From contig CP136061.1 of NCBI GenBank assembly GCA_032622095.1, positions 66,469,127 through 66,533,126 of the forward strand: DNA of 64,000 nucleotides. The letters run 5' to 3'. Made by a program: the position numbers and the translations under genes. The notes beneath the pieces were generated by a model that was not told where the DNA came from, did no database searches, and was given only the letters and a program-made list of their open reading frames with translations. The DNA is from Siphonodentalium dalli (taxonomy: Eukaryota; Mollusca; Scaphopoda; Gadilida; Siphonodentaliidae). Shown here piece by piece: positions 1 through 10,465 of the stretch; within the stretch, counting starts at the first letter, position 1, and each line of letters starts with the position of its first letter.

Positions 1-354
1 CGTTTGGGCGATCGGTCCAGAAACATGCCTATATGAGCGTATATGAGCGAGGTCAAGGACACGGTCGCATGTGAAATTGGACCCGCCCATATTGTTCCCA
101 GGATCAAAGTAGGCCTACATACCAAATTTGAGTCGGATCGGTCGAGGTCCAGAAACATGCCTATATGAGCATATATGAGCGAGGTCAAGGTCACGGTCGC
201 ACGTGAAATCGGACCAGCCCATATTGTTCCCGGGATCAAAGTAGGCTACGTACCAAATTCGAGTGGGATCGGTCGAGCAGTTTTCGAGTCTATAAGACAC
301 ATACATACATACACACATATACATACAGACAGAAGTTCCAAAATATATAATAGA
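1..354 (-). mobile_element. Helitron-like non-autonomous element, family 1, cut by window edge
   Basis: The reverse strand starts at 354 with TCTATTATATATTTTGGAAC followed by a CTGTCTGTATG-rich stretch, after an A (T at 355 on the plus strand). The same start is seen in the complete copy at 2258-2696. The body holds about two copies of a unit of roughly 120 bp containing the words GGGAACAATATGG and GACCTCGCTCATAT. The 3' end (hairpin plus CTAG) lies outside the window. No coding capacity. Assignment to Helitrons is inferred from the termini of its relatives. Confidence 0.6.
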
Positions 355-372
355 TAATAAAAACATTATTAG

Positions 373-444
373 GCCAATGCATTCTCTTATAATATATGCG
401 GGGCGACCTATGGTCGACTCAAATATATAAGAGAATGCATTGGC
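373..444. repeat. MITE-like short palindromic repeat, copy 1
   Basis: Near-perfect inverted repeat: GCCAATGCATTCTCTTATA at 373-391 is mirrored by its complement at 424-444, around a centre containing GGCGACCTATGGTCG. A second complete copy lies at 21996-22064 and a half copy at 22315-22359, so this is a dispersed family and not a chance hairpin. Confidence 0.7.
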
Positions 445-1460
445 ACAGTGTTTTCGCAAACATTCAGTAAGCTCCAGTCATAGAAGGGTTAAAGGCTATT
501 ATTTAATGTGGCACACAAATACTTATCGAAATCATCGATTTATATGTTAGTATCGATGTGTTTGTTAAAGTAGCGTGCTCGTTTTTTATTTTGTTTTTTA
601 TTTATATTTTCATTCGCGTTCTTAGCGACAATCCCTTGTGGTCCCTCGTGAAATGACATATATATGATAGGTAATTTTGGAGGCGCAAACGAGCCATTTC
701 GGTTTAAGACATGAAATACGGAACAGACTTGTAGAAATAGTTCAAATATCCTCTACTTAAAACTAAAGAAGACAATTGTATATACATGTATACTATCTAA
801 CCGAAAGAAACGCATCGATTGCAACGCACTAAATATATAGACTTACCAATCCATTGATTGATAACAGGTAATATAGTATATCAACTTGAACTGTTTCATT
901 TGGTCGAGATGATTTGTCGTATCCTTTCAGAAGATCGCCTCGAAGCCTGAAATTCTCCCCTGCGGTAAATTGTGCTTCACACACTGTAAAAATAAAAATT
1001 GTTTGTCGTTATTTCTTAGATGACGGCCAAATTCCTTTACATTCTCCACACTTTCTAAACAATTCGGTGGATTTTGATAGTATTGATAACGGATAAAGAT
1101 ACAGAATCCGAATTAAAGCTCCTAAATTACTATTTATTTGGCTTCGGGATAAACATATTTGATTCGAGTCGAGGAATCCCCCCACCAAAGCTCAGAATGA
1201 TCAGATATCAATTTTTGAAATATGTTATTTTTCACCACTTGGAATATTTGACGGCCTAGCAAATATTCGACGAGCCGACCGACATACTCTCGATACAAAA
1301 TTGCGTTGAAACAAAATGTTGATATATAAGACATTTTGGAAAATTTTATACTAGAGCTGACAGAGCACAGATATAATTATGTTTGGTAATTAGTCGATTC
1401 TGATAACTAAAACGTCTTTTAAAGAAATGTTTTAATATAGAACACCAACTTCAACTGTTT
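445..1460. other. Intergenic DNA without a recognisable gene
   Basis: AT-rich sequence. Short open frames of about 60 codons exist on both strands, but they have no recognisable domain, and their overlap is typical of non-coding DNA. No repeat family seen elsewhere in the window was identified here. Confidence 0.5.
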
Positions 1461-1716
1461 GATTTGGTATAGTTGGTGGATTGGTTTTATATAGACAGTA
1501 TAGTTGGTGAATTGGTTTGGTATAGACAGTATAGTTGGTGGATTGATTTGATTTTGTATAGACCATATAGTTGATGAATTGGTTTGATTTGGTATAGACC
1601 GTATAGTTGGTGGATTGGTTTAATTTGTTATAGAACGGGTCTATACCAAATCAAACCAATCCACCAACTATACGGTCTATACCAAATCAAACCAATCCAT
1701 TAACTATACGGTCTAT
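1461..1716. repeat. Tandem repeat of a ~45-bp unit with an inverted half
   Basis: A unit built on GATTTGGTATAGAC, GTATAGTTGGTGGATTGGTTT is repeated about five times head to tail. From about 1640 it continues in inverted orientation (CTATACCAAATCAAACCAAT, ACCAACTATACGGTC), so the right end can fold back onto the left. Confidence 0.75.
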
Positions 1717-2257
1717 AAGTAAAGTATATGTTTATTTACATTTGTGATGACAAGTGTTGGGGAATTCCAGTTTGAACTAAGCATCACCGTATATATGGAA
1801 TTTTTAAACCACAAATGCTCACCATCCAAACTGCTAAAGTTATCATGTGACTTTTTTCGGCAATTATGATACCGTATTGGTATTGTGAGTATATACTGGA
1901 AACAAACAAATTTGTATAACTAAATCGGCCTTTGGTGAAATTCCGTTGTTGTTGTAACTCGATTACATCAAATTAAAAAAGTAAATATCACACGGTTTGG
2001 CTTCCGAGTCAAGACGACCAATTAATAAAACAAAACAAAATTTCCGGATGTGATTATACATCTTTTTGTAATCAGCGGCCGTTGAGGATATATAATGCAT
2101 TGTGTGGAAGCAATGGTGTGTAGTTAATGGTAACATTTTCAGAACTTGAGAAACTGTACCAAAATATATTCCATGTATAACGGTATTAAATATGTATTTT
2201 CTTCAGACTTATTTACCACAAGAATGCCGCCTGTTGGCAATGAATTGATTGATATAA
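1717..2257. other. Intergenic DNA, nothing recognised
   Basis: AT-rich stretch between the palindromic tandem repeat and the Helitron-like element. No open frame with domain signal and no repeat shared with the rest of the window was noticed. Confidence 0.4.
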
Positions 2258-2696
2258 TCTATTAAATATTTTTGGAACTTCTGTCTGTATGTATGTATGT
2301 ATGTATATGTATGTATGTGTGTGTGCGTGTGAGTGTTATAGACTCGAAACTGCTCGACCGATCCGGTTCGAATTTGGTATATAGGCCTACTTTGATCCCG
2401 GGAACAATATGGGTGGTTCCAATTTCACGTGCGACCATGTACTTCACCTTGACCTCGCTCATATACGCTTATATAGGCATGTTTCTGGGCCTCGACCGAT
2501 CCGACTCAAATTTGACATTGATGTTGATCCCGGGAACAATATGTGTGGGTCCAATTTCATGTGCGACCGCGTCCATGACATTGATCTCGCTCATATGCGC
2601 TCATATAGGCATGTTTCTGGACGGATATTGCGTATTGTGCCCAGACGGAGGCGATCACAAAGAAATATCCCGGACGAATTAGGGCACAGCAGCTAG
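2258..2696 (+). mobile_element. Complete Helitron-like non-autonomous element, family 1
   Basis: The element starts with TCTATTAAATATTTTTGGAA directly after an A (2257) and ends with CAGCTAG directly before a T (2697). This matches the Helitron rule of a 5' TC, a 3' CTRR and insertion between A and T without target duplication. A weak hairpin (CCCGGACGAATTAGGG, 2669-2684) sits nine bases before the terminal CTAG. The interior has a TATG microsatellite followed by two divergent copies of a ~120-bp unit. At 439 bp it encodes nothing and would need a helicase/Rep protein in trans. Family membership is inferred from termini. Confidence 0.65.
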
Positions 2697-2914
2697 TATA
2701 CTATATTTGTATATAGCCTTATCCGAGGAGACCCAATGCGTTTATTATATATATAACCACTCGTACTATTAAACACCATGCGGTTTCTCAAACATAAATA
2801 AATACAACAGACAGCTGAATGTTCATATAATAAAGGAAACAATGTATGTGATTTTGCTATCTGTGAGTGTGGTATCCGATTCGCGGTAGTGTATTTGGAA
2901 GAGTTCAGTCTTTA

Positions 2915-3400
2915 AAAGAGTCTAACTAAAAAGAGAAGTTGGCAAACCTGGTATCTTTATCTATGGAGTTCCAGATATTCTGCGCATAACAATAAAATGC
3001 TATGTCAGTGATCAGTTTGGGAAGTTTATTCCATTCGGCGATTACATTCGGAAGAAATGACTTTTTGTAATGTTCGGTATAACAGAAATATGAATAAAAT
3101 GTACAGGGTCGCCTCAAGTTGTAACCCGCTACCTCGTTTGCCCTAGGGTGGAGTGTAGCTGATAGGTAGGCTGGGACTGGTTAGATTACTATTTGAACGA
3201 CCAATAGCAGTTAGAGGAGATTTGTTGGGTGCGAAGAGCCCGGAATGGTCGAAAAGATCGAGTGATCTTCTCATTCACCCCTAATTGCAGTTTATATACA
3301 TGTCGCCCTTTATCGAGAGATGGCCACCCCGTGTACTTCCCGCAGAATTGTCTTATTAGATGCAGAGCGATTGATTCCAAACTGACACGTTCTGGACTCC
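2915..3400 (-). pseudogene. LINE ORF2 C-terminal fragment
   Basis: Conceptual translation of the minus strand gives YKKSFLPNVIAEWNKLP followed by an alternating hydrophobic tail and a stop. This is the typical C-terminal end of non-LTR retrotransposon ORF2 proteins, in which R/K-S-F-x-P-x-x-I-x-x-WN-x-LP precedes the stop. Upstream, in a shifted frame, GWPSLDKGRHVYKLQLG resembles the 'L-x-W-x-SL-x-x-RR' segment just after the reverse transcriptase. The reading frame is broken between the two parts and no reverse transcriptase core is present, so this is a dead 5'-truncated copy. The clade (CR1/L2-like) is only a guess. Confidence 0.6.
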
Positions 3401-5734
3401 TCGACCTATGACGTACGTCTTAGGCCTAGCTCTCTGGTATAATTAGAATTAATTTTTCGCGGAAGGATATATCCATATATGGAAGAAATGTGTCACCGCT
3501 ATATAGCCGACGTTCCGCATATAAAATAGTCCGATTACTTGTATTGTAATTTGGTGAGTTATTCGATATAATAATTATGTATGGTTCATGATATTTGATC
3601 ACAAAATATCCGGAAACATGGACGAATCGTCCTATTTGAATGCCGTTGATATAGCGCCGATTCAATGTGCCTGTTATTATGGTCTGAATCTACACCCGCC
3701 TATCGACGTACTATTGTTGTCACCTAGAAACAATTGAGCTATTTGTCGTGACTACAACAGTCAATTTAGGCCATGCGGTAATTTCATATAGATATTTTAT
3801 AGACTACTCTATAATCATTGTTTTAAAACAAAACTTAAATAATTCGACGTTAAATGTGAATCAACTGAATATAATTAAATTCAAAATGCGCGCCTGTCCT
3901 TGATCCATGCAGCCACCCAACTAAAAATAACGCGATATAGTTAGACCCGATCATGGCGTTGTATTAAAGCAGAGTCTGAAACGGTACGGAATCTGACGAG
4001 GTTTGCCGAATGGCCACTGACAATCCGCCCAACTTCTGGTGGTCGATCAAGCTTATCTGGGAGATATTACGATGCGCTGTTACACATTACGTCTGAGTAA
4101 TCAAATAGGGGTTAGGGGTAATATATATACATTTTATAGATAATTTCAATGATTTGCTCGTTAAGTTGGTACTTCAGGCGCCATGCATAGTTGAGCTAGA
4201 CGACATGCAGATTAGTTGGCCGTCGATATGGGCATTCTAATTGAGGTTTCAATTGACTGGAGTTCCAGACCAAGGTGTTAATGGGTATCAACAAACGATA
4301 TTATCTCATCTGCGAATTTAAGACCCGGGTACTTTGTTTTTGGAGGTAATATAGAGAAGAAAATTCCAGCCGTGTTTGGCTGTTCCCAATGCAAGTGTCA
4401 TCAGCATACATTCGCGTAAACACGTTTCTGTTATTGGCTCAAAAATCCATTTTTAGTTAACGAGATCCTGCAACACCCCAACCACAAACGTTTATATTTA
4501 ACTCTTTTTGATGTATGGATGCAAATTGGGTTGACATTTCGCACCCATACACACATATCCAAACAATTTGCACCCGTACCACATTCTGGGTTGCAACATA
4601 ACAAACATCCATTTCTTATATTAAACTCAATTGGCAGACTAAAAAGGTTTTCAGCGCCCAATTTCAACGATATTCTGTCTGCGTCCTCCATTCGTGTTCC
4701 GCAGCGTGAATGCATATACATGAGTGTATAAATTGAATGGTATAATCCACACTTTAATCAAAGAAAACATACCACCAGTCAACAGAATGATCACAGCAAT
4801 TGATGACACGAACATCGACAATAATGTAAATTGCATCCTTAATACTCCAAATTGTGAATAAATGATTGAGCAATATTTTAGAAATACATCCAAGGCGTTA
4901 TAAGGCTGGCAATTCAAAAACTCCGTGCTCGCTGGTCATTTTTGTCACAAAGTAAGTCGGCTACCATTCAAGTATCAAATAAGTCGACACTCCCTCACAA
5001 CCATATATAGTTGATAGAGCTATTCAGCTCAAGAAATCATTGTATGGCACGAGAGGGAACGCCAATTGTAGGCGTTGGCCACTGAATGACTATTGTAAAG
5101 TTTCTAATGTTAGTGAAGTTACGCTTGACGTCCAAGTAATTTTGAGACCTCTTGTGGACTCTTAATAATGACAGAACATGGAGAATGCGCTCCACAAAGC
5201 AATTCGTAATGATATCAGTAATTATAATGAACAGGTTTAATATGACAACTAATTATATATATCAATAATCATGCGCCGAGGAGGTCAAGGTTACACTTTA
5301 ATTAATTAACTAACAAATGTTGACATATTGAATGGTGTCGCTTACAATAAATGTTCGACCTGGATATCTTGGTGCAAGTATGTCGCTGGTTGCTTTTTAT
5401 GTTATAATGGAAAATGGATCGATGATTAGTGGCGGGAGTTGAGTCTCGATGAGGACTGGGGTGGTAGTGCACAATCATCACAACGCGTGCTACCAACAAC
5501 GATTTAATGATTACAACTTTAATATCTAGTCATGGCAGTTTCCACTCCAAAATACAGCTAATAATATTCGCTTAAAATTGAAATTTTCCCGGTATCGAAA
5601 TAGGTCGATAAATACTTGAACTATACTTTCTACGAGCATTATTGTCATACAAAATACAACTTTGAACATGGTGTTTGGACCCGAAACAAACAACAGCCAT
5701 GTGCACAGCATGAAACAGAAACGAGAGTACCGTG
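3401..5734. other. Long gene-poor stretch
   Basis: No conserved protein is recognisable. The one stretch of interest is on the minus strand at about 4431-4850, where a signal-peptide-like segment lies upstream of a cysteine-rich open frame; this is treated as a finding, not as a gene. Other open frames of 60-80 codons look incidental. Confidence 0.4.
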
Positions 5735-5782
5735 TCAGACCGTGTTAGTTTATTCCTGATATTGTATATATAAAGAGCGTTT
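5735..5782 (-). repeat. Conserved ~45-nt block with AACGCTCTTTAT core
   Basis: Read on the minus strand, AACGCTCTTTAT is followed by a near match to CCATATCAGGAATAAACTAAC. The same block recurs at 52887-52930 (closest match) and in related form at 34085-34140 and 44614-44670. Here it lies about 25 bases upstream of a minus-strand ATG (5711) of a 61-codon open frame. Function unknown; it may be part of a dispersed repeat or a promoter element. Confidence 0.5.
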
Positions 5783-6249
5783 GTTTCACTTCTGTGCGAA
5801 AATTTGAGGGTTTAACGTGTTTTATCGGCTAGGCCATATCACGACCAAGAACAGAATCAGGTTTCACATACGATTGCAGTGAAGCAACTGTGTAGGCAAA
5901 TCAGACAGTGGATTAGATTTAAAAAAAATGCAATGAGCTACGTACAAATAAAAGCACCCAAGAGGAATGATTCCAAACTTGGAGTCAGGAATATAAATTC
6001 AATAACTGACTAGTGTGCAATCATACTATAAAACGTATAAAAGTAGTACAATAATAAACAAGAAAACCATAGTCAGAAATGGTAACGCCACCAAGATCAT
6101 ATTATTTAGCCATAAATATAAATTATAATATAATTATAATATAAACTAGCTTTCAAATTTCATGTGGGAAATTTGCATACTTCCATATATCAAGTTTTCC
6201 CGTCTCTCGTGTTATACATTACATTCTTCAAACTGTCTTCTTTATTACA
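5783..6249. other. Intergenic DNA, nothing recognised
   Basis: AT-rich stretch with no open frame showing a domain and no shared repeat noticed. Confidence 0.4.
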
Positions 6250-6885
6250 CTAGCTGATGGGCCCGACTTCGTCCTTGCTGTTTCCCATCTGATTTCCGGC
6301 GAAAGGCGCGATTTTACCTTGAATTGACTATTTTGAAAGTCAAGGTCAGGTCAGGGTCACGATTTTACCCGACTTGACCTTTAATTGACAATTTTGAAGG
6401 TCAAGGTCAGAGTCATGATTCGACCCGTCCAAAACACTCCCCCGACAAAAGTATCCATATGTATCAAATTTCGTCGAAATCCATCCGTTTTACCCGATTT
6501 GACGTTTGATTGACCATATTGAAGGTCAAGGTCATGCCGGGGTCACGATTTGACCCGTTCCAAACACTTCCCGGACAAAAGTATCCCTATGTATCAAATT
6601 TAGTCGAAATCCGTCCTTTTACCCAAATTGACCTTGCATTGAATGTTTTAAAGGTCAATGTCATGTCGGGGTCACGATTTGACCCGTCAAAAACACTCCC
6701 CGGACAAAGGTACCCCTATGTATCAAATTTCGTCGAAATCCGTCCGTTTTAGCCGACCTTGAATTGACCATTTTGAAGGTCAAGGTCAGGTTCACGATTT
6801 GATCCGTTCAAAAACACTTCCCGGACACAAGTAACCCTAAGTATCAAATTACGTCGAAATCTATAGAAAGCCGACATGCTAGTTG
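6250..6885 (-). mobile_element. Helitron-like element, family 2 (GTCAAGGTCA tandem body)
   Basis: On the minus strand the element ends in GGGCCCATCAGCTAG followed by T, preceded by the GGACGAAGTCGGG hairpin word seen at other family members. The body is about five copies of a ~105-bp unit containing TTGAAGGTCAAGGTCA, GATTTGACCCGTCCAAAACA and TATCAAATTTCGTCGAAAT. The 5' end with its CTGTCTGT stretch is not found, so the copy is probably 5'-truncated. Short frames across the repeats are artefacts of the repeat unit. Confidence 0.55.
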
Positions 6886-7337
6886 CTAATTGCCAGTTAT
6901 ACGACACACGACTTGACGCGGTTTTTTAAGGTGTTTCAGGGTGTTTCAAACTAGGAGATAGAAGTATTCTGCGTTTCAAATGGTGATGAATTATAGTATT
7001 TTATTCAAATTGTATGGCATAAATTGTTATTAAAACCGTATATACTAAAAAAAAAATCGATGACTCGAAAATTAAGTGGGCCTTTAAACAAAGTCACAAT
7101 TGCAGTTAGGTTCATCTCATACTCATCTATTCAGCGATATTCTGCTGCGCAGTTTATTATAGCCTCCATTATTCATTAAGCGTTATAGCCCCACTGTTAT
7201 AATCCGCCTTTAGCTGGCGTATTCTTGCCTCTGAGATTATTGAGATATTACGTCACAAGTAATGCCATTAAATCGCATGGAAACATAGCAATTGTGTGGG
7301 CTGCGTGGCGTGAATGTGTAATGAGAAATAAGGTCAT
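6886..7337. other. Intergenic DNA
   Basis: No gene recognised. The right end (from about 7245) already resembles the sequence that begins the duplicated block downstream (ATTACGTCACAAGTAATGCC compared with TACGTAATGACATTAAA). Confidence 0.4.
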
Positions 7338-8104
7338 ACGTAATGACATTAAACTCAAGAAAACCCGCGAAAACAGAACAAAATCACATTTAATGTTTAA
7401 AGTTTTTCCTTCATAAAAAGAATCTTCGTGATAATGAACCCTCTCAATACTTTAGAATATAGAATTAACCTTAAAATAACAAAAACCTTCGGAATAGAGA
7501 ACCTTCGGAATAGCGAACCTTCGGAATAGTGAACCTTCGGAGTAGCGAACATTCAGAGAACCTTCGGAATAGTGGACCTTCGGGATAGCGAACCTTCGGA
7601 ATAGAGACATGCCCCCCCCCATATTCATATTATATGCCCAGAGTTCAAATGTATGGGCCCATAAATTTCTAAAGTTGGCCCTTAAAATATTGAACCCCAA
7701 ATTGGAGCCCGCACAGAACGGAACAGAACTTAAGTCAACTGTACCTGTGTCATGTCCCAATGCAGGAGGGTCCATATATACCGCAACATTCATATTATAT
7801 GCCAAGAATTCAAAGGTATGGGCCCACGTAATGACATTAAATCTCAAGAAAACCCGCGAGAAAAAAAAAATCACATTTAATGTTTTACGTTATTTCCTTC
7901 ATAAAAAGAATCTTTGTGACAATGAACCCTCTCAATACTTTAGAATATAGAATTAACCTTAAAATAACAAAAACCTTCGGAATAGAGAACCTTCGGAATA
8001 GCGAATCTTCGGAATAGTGAACCTTCGAAATAGCAAATATTCAGAATAGAGAACCTTCGGAATAGTGGACCTTCGGGATAGCGAACCTTCGGAATAGAGA
8101 CATG
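7338..8104. repeat. Duplicated ~275-bp block carrying 16-bp CCTTCGGAATAG tandem repeats
   Basis: Two direct copies (7338-7612 and 7826-8104) share the order ACGTAATGACATTAAA, CAAGAAAACCCGCGA, CCTTCATAAAAAGAATCTT, CTCTCAATACTTTAGAATAT, and then seven to eight 16-bp units of the form GAACCTTCGGAATAGC. The intervening 213 bp contains its own repeated segment (CATATTCATATTATATGCCC, GTATGGGCCCA) at both ends. The copies differ by small indels. No coding function is supported. Confidence 0.8.
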
Positions 8105-8529
8105 TCCCCCAATTACACCGGTGGCGTAAACACATGTGTCGGACTATCGTGACTCTATCGGTACAGTTTACTCAAGTACAAGAATACCTAATCACCCATA
8201 ATGCATTCGCACATTGGTCCACGCGTAAATAAAATTACCAAAACATCTTACACCTGTCGCGTAAATAATAAATAGCAAATAAATAACACGAAATTACCAA
8301 GGGTCCACATCGATATATGTAAAGTAGCTTTTAAAATCAGATTATGCTTTGATAAGGTATTTATAATATTTGATGAATCGGGCATGGACCATTATCAATG
8401 CGTCAAGCTGACGGTCGGTTGGTTAGACAGAATGTCATCCTTCACCCAACCGACAGCCTCGATTAAAAAATTCTGTTTGTTGTCTTTAAGGGTTAACCGT
8501 TTCTCATCAATCATGTGGTCAAATTTTGA
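8105..8529. other. Intergenic DNA, possible remainder of LINE relic
   Basis: No gene recognised. The right part may be further sequence of the minus-strand LINE ORF1 relic that follows, but no conserved motif is visible. Confidence 0.35.
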
Positions 8530-9085
8530 AAGCTCAAATATGTACCTCTCTTTCTAAGAGTCGAACCGTTGGGCGACATTGGCGAGCGTTGTTTCGAAGC
8601 AACCGGTGATTTTTCTTTTGGAACAATAGGATTAATTTGCATAGACTGTTTCGGGGGGAATATCTCAACGACAGAAGCTGTGTCCATTACCTACGCTACA
8701 TGTTCTGGAACATAATAATATCAGTCTCCTCAACTTGTGTTGCTACCTGTAGTGATATACTGACGAGTTTGGTTTGACTCTGTGTCTTTTTGAAAGACAC
8801 GATTGATGAGTATGTGACCTGTGGAATGGATGGTCGAGGACCAAATGTTTTCCTAGCATCTATGTATGACAGATGCTTCTGAACTTTACATGGTTGAATC
8901 TTGAATTCATAGTCCCAAATGGGACATGTACGATCCATTACAGCATGTGCACCTTGACAGTTGGAACATTTCTTAAGATTCGTAAATCCTTATGATCATG
9001 ACCAGAAATAGAACATCGTGTACATATGGTTTCTTTACTTTTACAATATTCCGGAACATGGCCATACCCCTGACACATTCATTAT
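8530..9085 (-). pseudogene. LINE ORF1 (gag-like) relic with zinc knuckles
   Basis: The minus strand encodes CQGYGHVPEYC followed by CTRCSISGHDH, and then, after a frame change, KCSNCQGAHAV, DRTCPIWDYEFKIQ and KVQKHLSYIDARKTFG. This order (CCHC knuckles, a Cys-x2-Cys-x-G-x-H knuckle, C-P-x-W-x-x-E, then a segment ending in AR) is the typical C-terminal part of ORF1 proteins of many non-LTR retrotransposons, which bind element RNA. At least one frameshift and several stops make it non-functional. No ORF2 follows it in the expected position. Confidence 0.6.
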
Positions 9086-9214
9086 AAATTAATTTCACGG
9101 TGGGGAATCACGTGGTTTCGAGTTGATGAGTACCACGCATTCAAAATGGCCGAAGCGATCGCAAACACGACCAGAAACGAGGAAAAGGGTAATAAACTAG
9201 GACAATGATATATA

Positions 9215-9475
9215 TATTTTGGCAGCTACGAGCATATGCTATACTATTTTTCAAACAAGCTGATACCTCATTTGTGTCCAAACTCACAGTTGTTTGTTTT
9301 CTAACATTCTTATAGTCGAAGGATTCTCCCAGATGTATGGACTTGTGTATTCCATGAAACTCCGCCTGACAACTTTGGTCAGAATATTATAGAAAACAAC
9401 CGAGTATTTCCGAACAAATAAGGTATCAACTTGTTTTAAAAATAAACAAGCATATGCTCGTAACAGTCAAAATGT
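9215..9475. mobile_element. MITE-like element with ~50-bp terminal inverted repeats
   Basis: GCTACGAGCATATGCT at 9222, followed by AACAAGCTGATACCTCATTTG, is mirrored at 9409-9463 as ACAAATAAGGTATCAACTTG and AGCATATGCTCGTAAC. The arms match at about 80 percent by eye. The interior has a further small inverted repeat (TTGTTTTCTAACATTCTTATAG against TATTATAGAAAACAAC). It encodes no protein. Confidence 0.6.
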
Positions 9476-10465
9476 TATGTTTTTTGTCAGTTCCTCATAT
9501 ATTGGGAAGGGGTATAGTAACACCTCAAATCCGAAATGGTAATTGGAGCATGTAATAAGCATGTTGATCGCAAGCCGCCCTTCCTCCAAACTGCTCTAAA
9601 ATATTCTACTTTTGGTCTACACCAATCTAATTCACACTAAGTACAGGTTGGAACAACAAACAATTTCAACTTCTCTCTGGTCTGAAAATTCCAACTGATG
9701 TGTCGTGCAACTATTGTCTTCAACTATTGACCATTTTGACCGTATAAAGTTTGGCGTGGAAGTCGCCCCTACCCAAAACACCACGTCTCTGTCGTTGGTC
9801 ACATTCTTATCACTCGTGATGTGATTAAGCTATTTCATTTCATTGTTCCCTGCCAGCGGTTTGTTCCACAGGTCCAGTAGACATGTGGAACACACCGGAG
9901 CAATCGCGAAACAATAGATTTTATAGCTTGACGAGCCCCAAGCCAAGTAATTCATTGATATGAATACATGAACAATGCAAAGGTGGGGTGGGTAAGTGAG
10001 AGAAGCGCGCATTGCCGAAATGTATGGTATAAATATATATATACATATAAAATTATTGATAACAATTAAATACCCAGCCGCTCGGCTATGATAGTGTTGT
10101 CTGCGTACATCTGGGTTCAAATAGAGTGTTTCCGAATATGTACAAGTGCAACCAAATCTGAAGCGAATACAATGTATATGAGTTCCGTGCGGGTGATCTT
10201 AAAGAGCACAATCAATATTAGCGAGGTGTAAAGTGAATAGTCATTCTCCGGTGTGTGGTCACAATGTGTACAATAACCAACATGGCTAATTGCCTGTATT
10301 TCATGATAGCTTATGTATCAGGCGCGTAGGGCGCGTAGGGCCATGAGTACTTAGCAGGCCAAAGGTTTTATGGACAACAATTTCGTGTTCTCGGTAAACA
10401 TTAATAACTACACAATATAAGGCAGTTCATCTAAGTTCTCCTGGAAACATTCAATTGTGGAAAAC
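9476..10465 (+). other. 5' flank of the acetolactate synthase-like gene
   Basis: No gene is recognised. The frame of the downstream gene is closed by a TAA at 10418-10420, so the coding region begins after it. A TATATATATA run lies at 10033-10049 and CAATATAAGG at 10413-10422, but neither is convincingly a TATA box. GGCGCGTAGG is duplicated at 10321-10340. No clear CpG-rich promoter is visible. An untranslated 5' exon further upstream cannot be excluded. Confidence 0.4.

Noticed and set aside
6510-6752. 80-residue protein with internal repeats
   Set aside because: It is the translation of the family 2 Helitron-like tandem unit; the same pseudo-protein appears at 14803-15368 and 39427-39832.
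7480-8104. CRISPR array
   Set aside because: Units are contiguous 16-bp tandem repeats without unique spacers, in eukaryotic-looking DNA, with no cas genes.
10457-10465. GTG as start codon of the synthase-like gene, giving 674 residues
   Set aside because: The surrounding DNA is eukaryotic; an ATG with A at -3 follows three codons later, so 671 residues is the better model.
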